Shown here: one piece after another, positions 1-9,569 of the stretch
Numbering within the stretch: position 1 is the stretch's first letter
Layout of the letters: each line of letters starts with the position of its first letter
Source of the DNA: Bremia lactucae
Lineage: Eukaryota; Oomycota; Peronosporomycetes; Peronosporales; Peronosporaceae
Length of the DNA: 64,000 nt
Direction: 5' to 3'
Assembly: GCF_004359215.1 (NCBI RefSeq)
Contig: NC_090615.1
Coordinates: 6,017,775 to 6,081,774 of the forward strand
Program-made: the position numbers and the translations under genes
Notes under the pieces: generated by a model
What the model was told of the DNA's origin: nothing
The model's database searches: none
Seen by the model: the letters and a program-made list of their open reading frames with translations, nothing else

Positions 1-1
1 C

Positions 2-142
2 CAGCTGGTTGCTGACGTTGAGGGCCTCGTCCGTCAGTATGACGAGACCCATCCGATGGTTCAGAAGGCCCATCGGAAAATCAGCGCCCCTGGCGCTTGT
101 AGATTGATTGCAAAACGTCAATCGCATCCCGCATCTCAATAG
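2..142 (+). pseudogene. Ty3/gypsy pol C-terminus (chromodomain tail), partial
   Basis: The first bases of the window read in frame from base 2 to a stop at 140-142. The peptide begins QLVADVEGLVRQYDETHP, which is the end of the chromodomain of the gypsy element at 12682-19154 (there SQLIVDVEGLV, inside 17606-17851). Chromodomains at the end of integrase are typical of chromoviruses and may steer insertion to particular chromatin. The rest of the polyprotein lies outside the window. The last codons overlap the antisense ORF that follows on the minus strand. Confidence 0.75.
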
Positions 143-1063
143 AGATGCGAGCCCTTCCCCAAGGCGAAGAAAGAGAATAGACATCCCCTTTTACCCTCTT
201 CGAGTTGTCAACACAACATGGACAGGGATCACCCCACGTGAGGCATGGAAGTCCTGCCTCACGTGACAACCGATGCAATTTATACCTTGCATCGGTTGGA
301 GCTCGTTTCTCAAACTTAACGCAAATCGCGTCAAGTCTTTGAAGCCAGGCTTCGCGTCCAATGTCTTTGACATTGCGAATGAACGCGCTCCAGGCTTACA
401 CAAGCGAGCCTTTATCTTGCTTATTGTTGCCACTAAACCATCGATGCTTAAGAAAAGCATCGAGATAAAAATCTTCCTCAGCGCGAAAATTCTTCGCGCT
501 GGGATCAAGGAAATGTAGTTTTGTCGCAATAAATAAGGGATATTTATTGTGAGGAGTAGTCTCTCCGGACAAGCGATTGATTAGCCGTTCTGGCAAAAGC
601 CACGGCTGCTTTTCAGGGGCGAGATGAGACATTTTACTGTCTCACTCCCCTGAGTGGTACCCACTGAAGCAGTGGTACCACAAGAACTTTTCTTACGATG
701 GCTTGCGCCATCGTCGTCACCTTGCACAGATACACGTGCAGGTAAATCATCCTCATCGTCGGATCCAAATAGACTACTAACTCGTCTAATAGAATGAGCC
801 CTCTCATTTAAAGGCTCATAGTCAGCCGCCTGACGTCTATCAGGCGACTGTTCTATTCTCCGCGAGTCGGCCATTTCGTCCGACTCGCAGTCGTAGTCGA
901 CCTCCAAAGAGGGGTCGTATTCACGTGGTGAATCACGTGCACTCGCAACATCTAGTGTTGTGCGAGTAGAAGATACACGGCAGACGTTCCGTCTGCCGCA
1001 AGAGATAACAGTGCTCACCCGCGGCTGCATGAACCGCAGCCGAAGGCGCAGCACTATCGTCAC
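81..1063 (-). pseudogene. Antisense ORF of the gypsy 3' region, copy 1 (frameshifted)
   Basis: Three overlapping minus-strand frames (581-1063, 396-632, 191-529, ending in 81-278) read as one protein broken by frameshifts. In order they give an acidic, serine-rich N-terminal part (SLFGSDDEDDLPARVSV), then LINRLSGETTPHNKYPLF, DPSAKNFRAEEDFYLDAF, SKTLDAKPGFKDLTRFALS and GDVYSLSSPWGRARISIEM. The same peptides occur at the same place in the second gypsy copy (17743-18432). The ORF lies between the chromodomain and the 3' LTR and runs against pol. No known domain was recognised. Antisense ORFs in this position are known in plant Tat/Ogre-type elements, but I cannot claim homology. A captured host gene or a conserved non-coding stretch are the alternatives. 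Confidence 0.5.
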
Positions 1064-1189
1064 CCCGCATGAGTTGATTCTTCATGCGATGGAAATTATA
1101 AAATGATGGTTTTGACCAATCAACATCATTTTAAAAAAGTGGTCACATATTGACCACTCCACCCAATGACAGTCAGAGTGATTGTCGTT

Positions 1190-1203
1190 TAAGGGAGGGG
1201 TGA
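1190..1203 (+). other. Polypurine tract before 3' LTR
   Basis: A purine-rich run, AAGGGAGGGGTGA, directly abuts the LTR start TGTAGC. The equivalent tract (AAGGGAGAGGTGA) sits at 18578-18590 in the second copy. This is the expected plus-strand priming site of an LTR retrotransposon. Confidence 0.6.
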
Positions 1204-1655
1204 TGTAGCGGGGTGTATCATTACATGAAACTAACACTTGAAGGTTGTTAATTAATATATTATTTAAAAGGTAGACAATATTCGGAGAATATTACTTTAT
1301 ATAGTAATGTTCAGAATTTCTATCCATGAATAGGTACAGACCATTATATCTATTTATTCCGCAGGCTAATCAGCTGTTGAGATAAACAAAAGAGAGAGAC
1401 AGATAAGATAAGATAAGAATTCAGTTGCATGTTAAGTATTAGTTGTAGTTAAGTTAGAGATAACAGATAGAAAGAAGAGACACTTAATCATATTAGTACA
1501 GTTTTTATTTTACCCTCTTTAAGCTTGTTACCTTAAGGAGATGTTTTCCTCTGCACGTACAAGTCTACGTGAAATGATGTAAGGCACCACTCGCAACTGA
1601 AGCAGTGCGAAGTGGACTTGTACTGAAGCAGTACAAGTCGTAGTGCCCCGTTACA
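1204..1655 (+). repeat. Ty3/gypsy LTR, family 1 (3' LTR of the truncated element)
   Basis: The repeat starts TGTAGCGGGGTGTATC and ends GTAGTGCCCCGTTACA, with TG..CA ends. Related copies of about 420-560 bp lie at 5755-6177 (minus), 12682-13108, 18591-19154 and 62162-62615. Landmarks shared with the other copies are the AACACTTGAAGGTTG block near the start, the AGAATATTACTTTA block, a TTTTACCCTCTTTAAG block and a final palindromic region with GTACTTGTACTGAAGCAG-like sequence. Confidence 0.9.
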
Positions 1656-2149
1656 ACTCGGGTGTGGTGCACATTTGTGACCAACCCTTGTGTACGTTAT
1701 GCACATGAGTGCATTCACATTAGGAGGGATGACGGCTAGCGTCATCCGTTACGCAAGAACGATAACTTAGCCACACACCCTACCACAGCGAGAAAGCGGT
1801 TAAATCAGCTTCTCTTGCGTGCAGTGAGGTAGTTGTGGTGGGCGCTATAGCAACCTTACTTAGCACACCAAGTACTCTAGTAAAATATCGTTACAGGAGC
1901 GGTAATCCGGCTTCACGTGAGTACTCACTAAGCAGAGTGTAGTTTTCAGACTGATTTATATCTTATCGTATTAAGTATATTTAACTTTTCTTATTAATAA
2001 AAAACGTCATCTCTATAGACAACACTATAATGTATCGGCGAGCGAGAGGGTGGCCGCATTACGACGTGCCCGCCTACACTTGGTAGCCCTTGAAATCCTT
2101 CCCTTGACCCGCATCTGCGTATCTACGTGACGATGAGCCTCATCATCGA
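1656..2149. other. Unassigned AT-rich spacer
   Basis: No coding potential, RNA gene or repeat end was recognised between the LTR and the next gag remnant. The stretch has an irregular composition and is probably decayed transposon or spacer DNA. Confidence 0.4.
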
Positions 2150-3075
2150 TTGGGCTCATTTCCCCACCTCTCCGAACATCATCAGGAGTTGGCAGGGCAT
2201 ATGGCGCAGGAACTTGGTGAACAAGCCCTGGCCAGGCTTCTGGGCAGTCCTCCTGAGCAACATGTTACTCAGCTGAAGCAGTTTGAAGCATTCGTGCTCG
2301 GGCAGCGGAGAGCCGCATCTGAGGCACAAAGCCATGGTGCGGCGGAGTCAGTCACTCAGACTCAGGATGAGGCTGAGGCATGAGCAGGCTCGGAGCGAGG
2401 CTTTCAATAGGACTGTTGAGATGCTCACTCCCTGGCCGCATCAGCCGAGGCCAATTAGGATGGACCCGCCCAAGTTCGATGGAACTGCAGCGCACACGAT
2501 TGTCGACTGTTTTAGCCGTGGAGCAATGCGGTGTCGCGCAGCTCATCGAGGACGACAGCCAAATGGTGTCGTACGCCATGTCGCATCTGCGCGGTAAGGC
2601 CCCAGAGTGGGCTTACTCGGCGCTTATGGCGGACAGAAAGGCGTTCCCTACATAAGCGATCCTAAAGGAAAAGATTCGCGCCATGTACCAGCCGCCGAAC
2701 AACGGAGTGGTGTTACAGGCGCGCTTCTTTGGAGCGCGACAAGCGAAGCGATCTCTGCTAAAGTATGTGCAAGAGATGCGCTCGCTGTCGGTGTCCATTG
2801 CCGTAGGTCCGATTCCGCAGCACATTAAGGTGCCCACGTTTATGAACGGACTAGGGCATGGCCCATCGCGACAGGCCCTTTTCAGAAAGGTGCCGTCGAC
2901 GATTGAAGAGGCAATCCAAATTGCCTTAGTTGAGGAGCAATTCTACAACAGTGCCTCAGCGGCAGCTTGGTATAAGCCGTCGGCCTGAGGTCAGATGCCA
3001 CTCTCATGAAGTTGGGCAAATGCAGACGTTGTCTGCTATAAATGCGGCAAGCGCGGCCATATGATGGCTCGCTGC
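2150..3075 (+). pseudogene. Ty3/gypsy gag with CCHC zinc knuckle (broken)
   Basis: Gag remnants appear in three frames. 2150-2383 carries an N-terminal helical region with GEQALARLLGS. 2380-2655 reads DPPKFDG-like then SYAMSHLRGKAPEWAYSALM. 2683-2988 reads KRSLLKYVQEMRSLS and IEEAIQIALVEEQ. These are hallmark segments of retrotransposon gag capsid domains. A CCHC zinc knuckle (CX2CX4HX4C, CYKCGKRGHMMARC) follows at 3034-3075, as expected at the nucleocapsid end. Several frameshifts and the stop near 2988 show the gene is dead. Its protease may be the remnant at 3265. Confidence 0.8.
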
Positions 3076-3264
3076 TATGGTAGGGTCCCTGCTGGGGCAA
3101 AGATGCCCAGCAAGACGACTCCCTTCCTAGGGCGATGGCAAGAGCCAGCGTGCAAGACGTATGAGCTCTGCATCGACCACTGAGGGGTCGGGAAATAAAG
3201 GACCGCAGTAGGGGCGGGGTGCCCTACTGACGCGGACTCTGAAGCTACCCCTAAGTTTAAAATT

Positions 3265-3555
3265 GTGGAACAAATGAGTACCATAGTCTTTAAGATCTCG
3301 AAATTTCAGATCTCAACCCTGCTGGTCTATAGCACTCAAGCAAGAGGCTGTGATCAGATGATGACCCTTCTAGTTGATTCGGGTGCATCACAAAATTTTG
3401 TGAAACTCGCGGCTCTAAGAAAGAGACCGGCGATGCTTGAGTCGCTTTGCCTGGATGGCAATGTGCGTTGGCTGTTGAACGGACTTCAAAGTGCTTCCAG
3501 GTGTAACGGGCACCTTTCACTCGTACTGACAACAGTACTAGCCAGCCTACACTGA
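3265..3555 (+). pseudogene. Retroviral-type aspartic protease fragment
   Basis: The reading frame contains LLVDSGASQNFV near residue 31. The DSGAS motif is the catalytic loop of pepsin-like retroelement proteases, followed here by the usual hydrophobic and basic residues. It lies about 200 bp after the CCHC knuckle and so fits the gag-protease order of the same dead gypsy element. It loses similarity near 3540, where sequence resembling the LTR tail of another family begins. Confidence 0.7.
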
Positions 3556-3665
3556 TCAAGTGAAGGTAAGGTGCCTCGGTTACCTCACGTACAAGACGTG
3601 CAGAGGACGGTTCTAACTAACTAAGATGAAGTCTTACCTACTAATTGTTTTTACTAAGGTCTTAG
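3536..3665 (-). repeat. LTR-tail-like fragment, family 3
   Basis: The segment containing AGCCAGCCTACACTGA, TTACCTCACGTACAAGACG and TACTAAGGTC resembles 56870-56995, where the same blocks occur in the same order inside an LTR-like unit. It appears to have landed at the end of the protease remnant. Strand is inferred only from the 56850-57310 copy. Confidence 0.45.
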
Positions 3666-4280
3666 CATGAATTGAGGGTGATCTCGCTGCAGTCGCAAAA
3701 AAACAGTTCCTTTGACGACTTCCACATTTCGTCTCCTACGACTACAGTGAGGCCTTGACGACGAGCTGTGGACGATGCGATGAACGGATCCTACACCACT
3801 CCGGTGCAGGTCAACTTGTCCTGCCATGTACGTATCATTCCTCGCTTGAAATGACAACCCTGTTGTACTTCAGGTACTACTTTTGCGTTTTGGAGGAGCT
3901 CGGCGAACACTTGAATATTTTCTCTCATAGCGCTGTAAGAAGTTGACTTGTGTCTCATTCGACGCTTGGTAGCTTTTACGGTACTTTTCACGTCTTGAAA
4001 AGGCCGAAGGCCTGCAACTGACGCGTGAGAAGTGTTCAGGGAGATTTAATTGTTGTACTCGAAAATAACGCAGAGAGAAGAACCCACGTCGCGAGGCGCA
4101 GAAGAGTTAGCCTGAAAAGATAAGAAATATGACCCAAAGGCGCAGTCAAGAACGAAAAATGGTATTCGCATCACAAGGATGTCTCGTACAACACCACCGA
4201 TTGCTTCGCCCTTAAGAAGAAGAGTGAAGAGCATTAGCGGGTTGAAGTGAAACCAGTACAGAACAAAACCCACAAAAACT
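3666..4280. other. No recognisable gene
   Basis: Short ORFs exist on both strands but none shows a motif. This is probably eroded retroelement sequence between two protease remnants. Confidence 0.4.
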
Positions 4281-4392
4281 AATATATCCGCATTCAGAAG
4301 GTCTCTGACTCGGAGCCTGAGATGGACTCGGACACAAATATATCCGCATTCAGAAGGTCTCTGACTCGGAGCCTGAGATGGACTCGGACACA
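4281..4392. repeat. Perfect 56-bp tandem duplication (two copies)
   Basis: The block starting AATATATCCGCATTCAGAAG and ending GACTCGGACACA occurs twice in succession (4281-4336 and 4337-4392). It appears identical in both copies, so it is a recent slippage or unequal-exchange event inside an old element. Confidence 0.9.
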
Positions 4393-4429
4393 TCTAGTGG
4401 TGATGAAGTATTAAAGCTGGTTTGGTCTC

Positions 4430-5754
4430 GTGAAGAAACGAAGACATCAGACGTGCGCGCTATTGCGAATTGCAGTGAAGTTAAGTCGCGACGGTCAGGG
4501 TTTAAACGCCATTCTCGACAGCGGTGCGTCAAATATCATTTACAGCGCAATTCTTGCGTCTAGTGTAAACTTGGGCCGCAAATTTATCGCCGCGCCGCCA
4601 ACTATCTTTGAGACTATAAACGGCTAGGTCCCCAGCAGCAGTCCAACCGTATTCCAATTTATTTACCGCAATTGAAGTCAGAAACGGTTATCACACCGAT
4701 TCGAGGTCATCGATGACAGTCATGACAAGTTGGTAATCAGCCGCGAACTAATGAACGCGCTTGGGCTTATCAATTTCAGAGACAAAGTCGTGCAATAAGA
4801 TGACTGTTACCTCAGATTTAACACCAGTGATTTCAGTGACGCCGGGATGGATGACCCCTAAAAGACTACGAGTTTTCCGCCAAATTAAAAACAAACAGAT
4901 AGTGCAGTACCGCCTGAGCAGCTGTTGCCCAATCATCTCGAAGCAAGCAGCTCTCGGCGTTTTCTGCACTGTTAGTGCAGTATCAAGAGCGATGCGATGA
5001 ACATCTGTAACGTATGCAGTTTTGTAACTACAAGCTACCTCTTTCTAAAGATTACGAGCCAGTGTACGCAAAGTCATATCCCATATCACGCAGCTTTCAA
5101 GGATTCGTGAATTGCTAATGCAGCTGTCCAACACAAAATGCGAGTCAACCTTGGACGCCAACACGAGATACTATGCCCGACTTTTCGCAAAGAAAAGTCG
5201 CCTGATTACTGCGTTTTGCAAAAGACAAGATCCAGCCGATGATCAACGCCGATGTAATCGAGCAAATTTATGACTCGGAGATTGCGTTACCTACATTTTT
5301 TGCCAACTTTGCGACTTCTGATTGACTTTTGGGGATTAAACAAGTACCTACGACGCAGTCCGTTTACGTTCCACGGATTTGTGAAGTGCTCATGCGGCTG
5401 TCCAACACAAAATGTATGTCAGCGTTTGACGCTAACATGGGATACTATACGCGACCTCTCGCAGAGAAAAAACGCCCGCTTACTGCGTTTTGCCTACCGT
5501 TTAACAAAATATTAGTACAAGAGACTACCGAATGGAATTTTATTGGCATCAGACGAAAATCAAGCGTGTATAGAGCAAATTTTTGGTGATATAATATTCG
5601 TAATTTTTTCTCTTGATGATAGTCTGGTATCTTCTCTGACCATAAAGAGCACTTGCGCATAGTATTTGAGCGTTTATCCAAGTACGGTGTCGCTCCGAAC
5701 GGCCAAAAGTGTCATATCCTCCGCAAGGAAGTTAATTACTTGGGATACACGCAC
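4430..5754 (+). pseudogene. Second gypsy-type protease and reverse transcriptase (degenerate)
   Basis: A second protease motif (LNAILDSGASN, near 4510) is followed by KLVISRELMNALGL near 4722, the usual protease-RT linker. RT blocks follow. 5270-5350 gives LRLLIDFWGLNKYLRR-like sequence. 5350-5510 gives RICEVLMRLSNTKCMSAFDANMGYY, then LTAFCLPF. 5640-5750 gives IVFERLSKYGVAPNG and LRKEVNYLGY. These match successive RT segments of gypsy pol. Many stops and frameshifts are present. The reading is cut at 5754 by a minus-strand LTR and resumes at 6239. Confidence 0.75.
5100..5225 (+). repeat. Diverged duplicate of an RT block (second copy 5378-5510)
   Basis: The stretch with GGATTCGTGAATTGCTAATG, CAGCTGTCCAACACAAAATG and TACTGCGTTTTGC repeats at 5378-5510 with scattered differences. 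The RT core around DANMGYY is therefore present twice in tandem inside the dead element. Confidence 0.75.
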
Positions 5755-6177
5755 TGTAACGGGGCACTGCCGACTTGTACTGCTTCAGTACAAGTCCACT
5801 TAGCACTGCCTCATGTCAATTCACGTACACTAGCACGTGCAGAGGAAGACTCTCTTATAAACACTTGTTCTACAGAGGGTTAAAAGTAAACTGTATTTAT
5901 TATACTAAAGTTCTTTTGTTCTATCTATATAATACTAACTTAATTATAAACTTATACAAACATGTAATAAAGTCTTACCGGTCTCTTTCTTTGCGTGCGC
6001 TAAATGCTGACTGAACAGCGGAGCAAGTAAATTTATTGGTTTATATCTAACAATAGATAAGCTTTTCGAATATTACTACGTAAAGTAATATTCTCCAAAT
6101 ATTATCTATCTTTCAGATAAATATATTAATAAGCAACCTTTAAGTGTTAATTTTATGTAACGATACACCCCTTTACA
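5755..6177 (-). repeat. Solo LTR of gypsy family 1
   Basis: Read on the minus strand it runs from TGTAAAGGGGTGTATCG to GCAGTGCCCCGTTACA, the same ends as the LTRs at 1204 and 18591. No internal gypsy sequence of this family adjoins it. It splits one RT/RNase H reading region (left part ends 5754, right part resumes at 6239). The flanking 5-mers CGCAC (5750-5754) and CGCTC (6178-6182) differ at one base, consistent with an aged target-site duplication. Confidence 0.85.
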
Positions 6178-6238
6178 CGCTCTCTGCAGAAGGTGTAAAT
6201 CCACAAGTTAAAAAGATACAGCAATCCAACAAATTGAT

Positions 6239-6470
6239 GTGCCCTACAACCGTCAAGAATTTCAACGCTTTCTCGTAATGATTGATTACTACCACCGAAT
6301 AAGACAACCCAATGCAAACCACTCCATCGTTTATCAGCTCCAAGGTTCCAATCACCTGGCTACCAATACATTTCGCGGAATCCGGCGTGCGTTTGCTGAA
6401 GCAGTTCTTTTGTCGTTTCCTGATTTTGGCAAGCCCTTTCACGTGTTCGCAGACGCTAGTGTTACATAGC
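6239..6470 (+). pseudogene. gypsy RT/RNase H continuation after the solo LTR
   Basis: The frame gives EFQRFLVMIDYYHRI, then RRAFAEAVLLSFPDFGKPFH and VFADASVT. These are the RT connection and RNase H start of gypsy pol (the family pattern is a LRRFLG-NYYR block followed by FPDFSKPF-x-ADAS). It continues the element interrupted at 5754 and is itself terminated by the LTR beginning at 6488. Confidence 0.75.
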
Positions 6471-6487
6471 TGGCTTGTTACTCGCGA

Positions 6488-6780
6488 TGTAACGGGCTTT
6501 AAACGACGTTACCTGGCTGCATCGTGCACGTGAGAGAGCGTTTAGTAAGTCCCTAATATATATAAAGTTGAACTCTGGAAACCCTAAGTATGAAAAGACT
6601 TCCCGACCTTATGAATGTCTTCCATGTATGTGCCGACATCTTACTGGCTTATATTGGGTCTGGCTCCCCATTAATATCACAAAAACATGCGATGTGCTAC
6701 ACCCGCTAACCGGGTATTGCACCCTACTTAAGTAACATGTGTGTAAAACTTAATATCATGTAACAGGAAGGGCCGTTACA
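6488..6780 (+). repeat. LTR, family 2
   Basis: The unit begins TGTAACGGGCTTTAAACGACG and ends GGAAGGGCCGTTACA, followed by TCACCCTCC. It shares TATTGGGTCTGGC-CCCC, the ACCCGCTAACCGGGTA-like palindrome and the end-plus-TCACCC arrangement with the LTR at 62861-63179. It cuts off the RNase H reading at 6470. Confidence 0.7.
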
Positions 6781-7880
6781 TCACCCTCCAAGACAGCACT
6801 CACGCACCGTGGGCGCTCACAGGCAAAATCAAGAGACGACGAAGACAAAGGTTCCCAAGTAACGATGGCGAAACGAGGTGAAAGCAATCGCGGACTGCCG
6901 CAGAGGACTTTCCGCGGAAACGCATGCGTCACATAGTGGACGCCGAGATTCGGCCGCGGGCGCTGTATGACTTATCCATAGCGGATACTCCGGACTCTCC
7001 ATGCGAGATTATTTTCGGCGCCTCGGCATCCTTCGTGGAAAAATGATTGACGGCGTCGGGTACGATGAGCTTCAGACATCGTGGTGTGCCTTCATCCGGC
7101 GAAAAAATCGGATTATGTCCGGCGGTTGCAGCTTTGTCGGCTGGCTAGTCGCAGGGAGAATTTCCGCGCTGATCATTTCTTCAGCGCGACAAAGTGGCGT
7201 GAGAATGCTTGATACCAGGACCACCTCTGCTTCGTCCACGTGGGCGAGTGATGTTCTCTTTCTCTATCATGCCTAGACCGACTAGGCAAACATGGAGAGC
7301 TGACATCCCCTCAGCGAGATCAAACAGGCTTAAATCGGCAAGTACTAGCGTAGCCTTGGTGAAAGGAAGCCTCCACTATTCGTGAGGCTTGCGTCGACTC
7401 CGCCGACAGCGGAGTCCGAGTCCGCCGGGTCATTAACGGGTCGTTGCGACTCACTCGTGTGAGGCGAAGACTGCATTCGCACGTCGGAGCCGGTTTATTC
7501 GCCGGAACGTCGTAGTGATTATTTCTCGCCTCGGGATTAACCGAGGCCTCTACGACCAATAACAAATTGGTCTCAAACTCACGAACGACGTCCGGAACGT
7601 CACGAAGAAGGAAAGAGCAAGGTTCCCATATAAGTTTCCTCGGAGAAGTGCCCAACCAGCGAACCCGATAGCGACGCGCGATCGGAACGCGCGTTCCCCA
7701 TATGCCATTTGACCGGACGCACTCGGTGAATCCGAGTGCGATCGATCAACGATCTAGCGAGGCTCACCCGCAGATCCACAAGATGAGGTGGACCGTCGCG
7801 ATGGTAATGCGTTCTTTCTGGTAGCCCAGGACGATGTGAACGCCGCTACAAATCGGGCTGCTGACGCTCAAATCAAGGTG
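6781..7880 (+). pseudogene. Family-2 element 5' internal region (gag-like, decayed)
   Basis: Downstream of the LTR the plus strand carries ELQTSWCAFIRRKN followed by CSFVGWLVAGRI near 7066-7160. The family-2 element at 63287-64000 has ALQWSWCAFIRRWN and TSFTSWIEGRE at the matching distance. Further on, 7790-7880 encodes RRDGNAFFLVAQDDVNAATN, which recurs inverted at 7894-7984. No complete frame survives. The assignment to gag rests on position after an LTR and the shared family-2 segment only. Confidence 0.55.
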
Positions 7881-7984
7881 GGGCGACTCTTTTCCCACCT
7901 GAGGCGTCAGCAGCCCGGTTTGTAGCGGTGTCCACATCGTTCTGGGCTACAAGGACAAACGCATTACCATCGCGACGGCCCACC
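7787..7984. repeat. Inverted repeat, about 90-bp arms around a 12-bp centre
   Basis: Left arm 7787-7881 and right arm 7894-7984 are reverse complements with about 10 mismatches or indels (for example GTCGCGATGGTAATGCGTT and AACGCATTACCATCGCGAC). Each arm encodes RRDGNAF-LVAQ-DV on its own outward strand. This looks like two gag segments joined tail to tail at the boundary of the plus-strand family-2 element and the minus-strand gypsy element. Confidence 0.9.
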
Positions 7985-8187
7985 GGGTGCATGCGCAAGA
8001 AGAGAGGACGGCGACTGAGATCCGTCATTCGAATCGCGAGTTGCTCGAGCGTGTAAGGATGCTGGAGCGCCATATCACTCATCGCCCGCAAACTGGATCT
8101 TAGTTTCGCCCAATGTCGGCTCAGCAACAGGCTCGCAAGGAATGACGCCCGATTTACGCGCCACTGACTAGCCTGCTGAGCAGACAC
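7873..8187 (-). pseudogene. gag-like fragment, minus strand
   Basis: An open minus-strand frame of 104 codons reads LRAMSDMALQHPYTLEQLAI and then RRDGNAFVLVAQNDVDTATN. The second part duplicates the plus-strand segment at 7790-7880. It resembles the start of a gypsy capsid region but no catalytic or zinc motif is present, so the assignment rests on repetition inside retroelement sequence. Confidence 0.4.
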
Positions 8188-8320
8188 GAAAATTGTAGCT
8201 GACAGGTACGCCTTCAGGGGCCCGTTCTAGGTAGAACGTCGGGAGCAATCACAGGGGCGTAGAAATATCGAGACTCTAATCCTTTTAAGTACCTTAAATG
8301 TTTAATTTGACCACAGATTT

Positions 8321-9387
8321 TTAAAGTGTATCCCGGACAAATCGGAATATCGACTGCCGCTGCAGCATGATGTCGCTTGAAGCAACGTCGTTGATCGGAC
8401 GCGCCGACGGTCGCGGCACGTAATTAGCCAAATAAGGCGGTGTCGAGGACGTCCAAGCTCTCGATAGCGGATCAATCAATGTCGGTGAGGCCACTTTGAG
8501 GGGCGTCGAGATCCGTTGTTGCACCTGCGACCGTGTAACCACATTAGCGTTGGTCATGGCGTGAGCTGCACTCGATAATTTTGGATGCTCGACATCGGCT
8601 ATATCCTACTCCAGGGTGGAGCCACGAAGCGCCGTGGAACTATTCACAGCAAGAAGAGCGGGAACTCGAAGGTCGCGCGCATTATTTTCGAAGAAAAGCG
8701 TCAAGCCCGTTGACGCGTTTTCTGCGTTGTTAAGCGCAAACTCAGCAAGCAATAGGAAGGAGCCTTAATTCATAAATTCTTTCGCGTAGCTGCGAAGAAC
8801 GTTTTCGACAACGCGATTGACGCGTCCAGTTTGCCCATCCGTTTCCGGATGACCACCGTCGACATCAGCAATTTTGTTCCGAGAAGCTCGAACAATTTAG
8901 TCCAGAAGGCGGAAGTGAACCACGGATAGCGTTGGAACACAACTAATTCCGGAAGATCATGATGGCGGTATACCGCGTCGATGAAGTGTCCGCGGTCTCG
9001 GCCGAGGTAATTTGTGCCATAAAAGAAATTAGATGACTCATTTTGTTGAAGCGGTCGACGAATACTAGGATGCTCGTGCGGCTTTTGTCGTCGGATAGAA
9101 AGCCGAAGATGAAGTCCATAGAAATCCAGCGCTATGACTCCGAGGCAAAAAGATGTGGTCGCAGGGGAGCAAACGACGAAGGCTTCCACGCTGGCAAATT
9201 TCACAGTTCCGCACCCATTTATATAAGTGAGACCAGTAAAAATTGTGTAAAACGGCCGCGAAAGTCTAAATGCGGCCCATATGACCTCTTGCTGGGGAAT
9301 TATGGAACTCGTGAATAATCCAAGCTCGTATATCAGATCGTTGGCAACTTCCGTCCGTGGCTCAGCAAAACGATCGATGCTGTACAA
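8321..9387 (-). pseudogene. gypsy integrase and post-integrase segment, minus strand
   Basis: The frame at 9387-8770 includes GHFIDAVYRHHDLPELVVFQ, then RYPWFTSAFWTKLFELLGTK and STVV. This is the second-acidic-residue region of an rve integrase core; the expected Asp-Arg-Asp appears degraded to Phe-Gln-Arg. Downstream (8557-8321), SIFRFVRDTL matches the spacer between integrase and chromodomain seen at 16960-16990 (SVIHFVQDSI). Frameshifts separate the pieces. It belongs to the same minus-strand element as the RT at 10150-11194. Confidence 0.75.
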
Positions 9388-9569
9388 CAGTAGTTCTCCG
9401 TCTTAGCTGTAACGTGTGATGTGATAACGCTTCGAGCATGATAGAGCACCCACTAAAGCATCGTTGGGGGGTCGTAGATACGCGAGTATGTCAATATAAT
9501 CGGGGTCGTCATCGCAAGCCGCTACAATTTCATCGAGAAGAGGCAATACTGGAGCGACTCGAGTTAAAT

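Noticed and set aside
4046..4393. Minus-strand 115-codon ORF with hydrophobic stretches
   Set aside because: Part of it arises from the 56-bp tandem duplication; surrounding sequence is retroelement debris.
7320..7655. Minus-strand 111-codon ORF
   Set aside because: Lies in decayed retroelement sequence, with no motif and no support from related copies.
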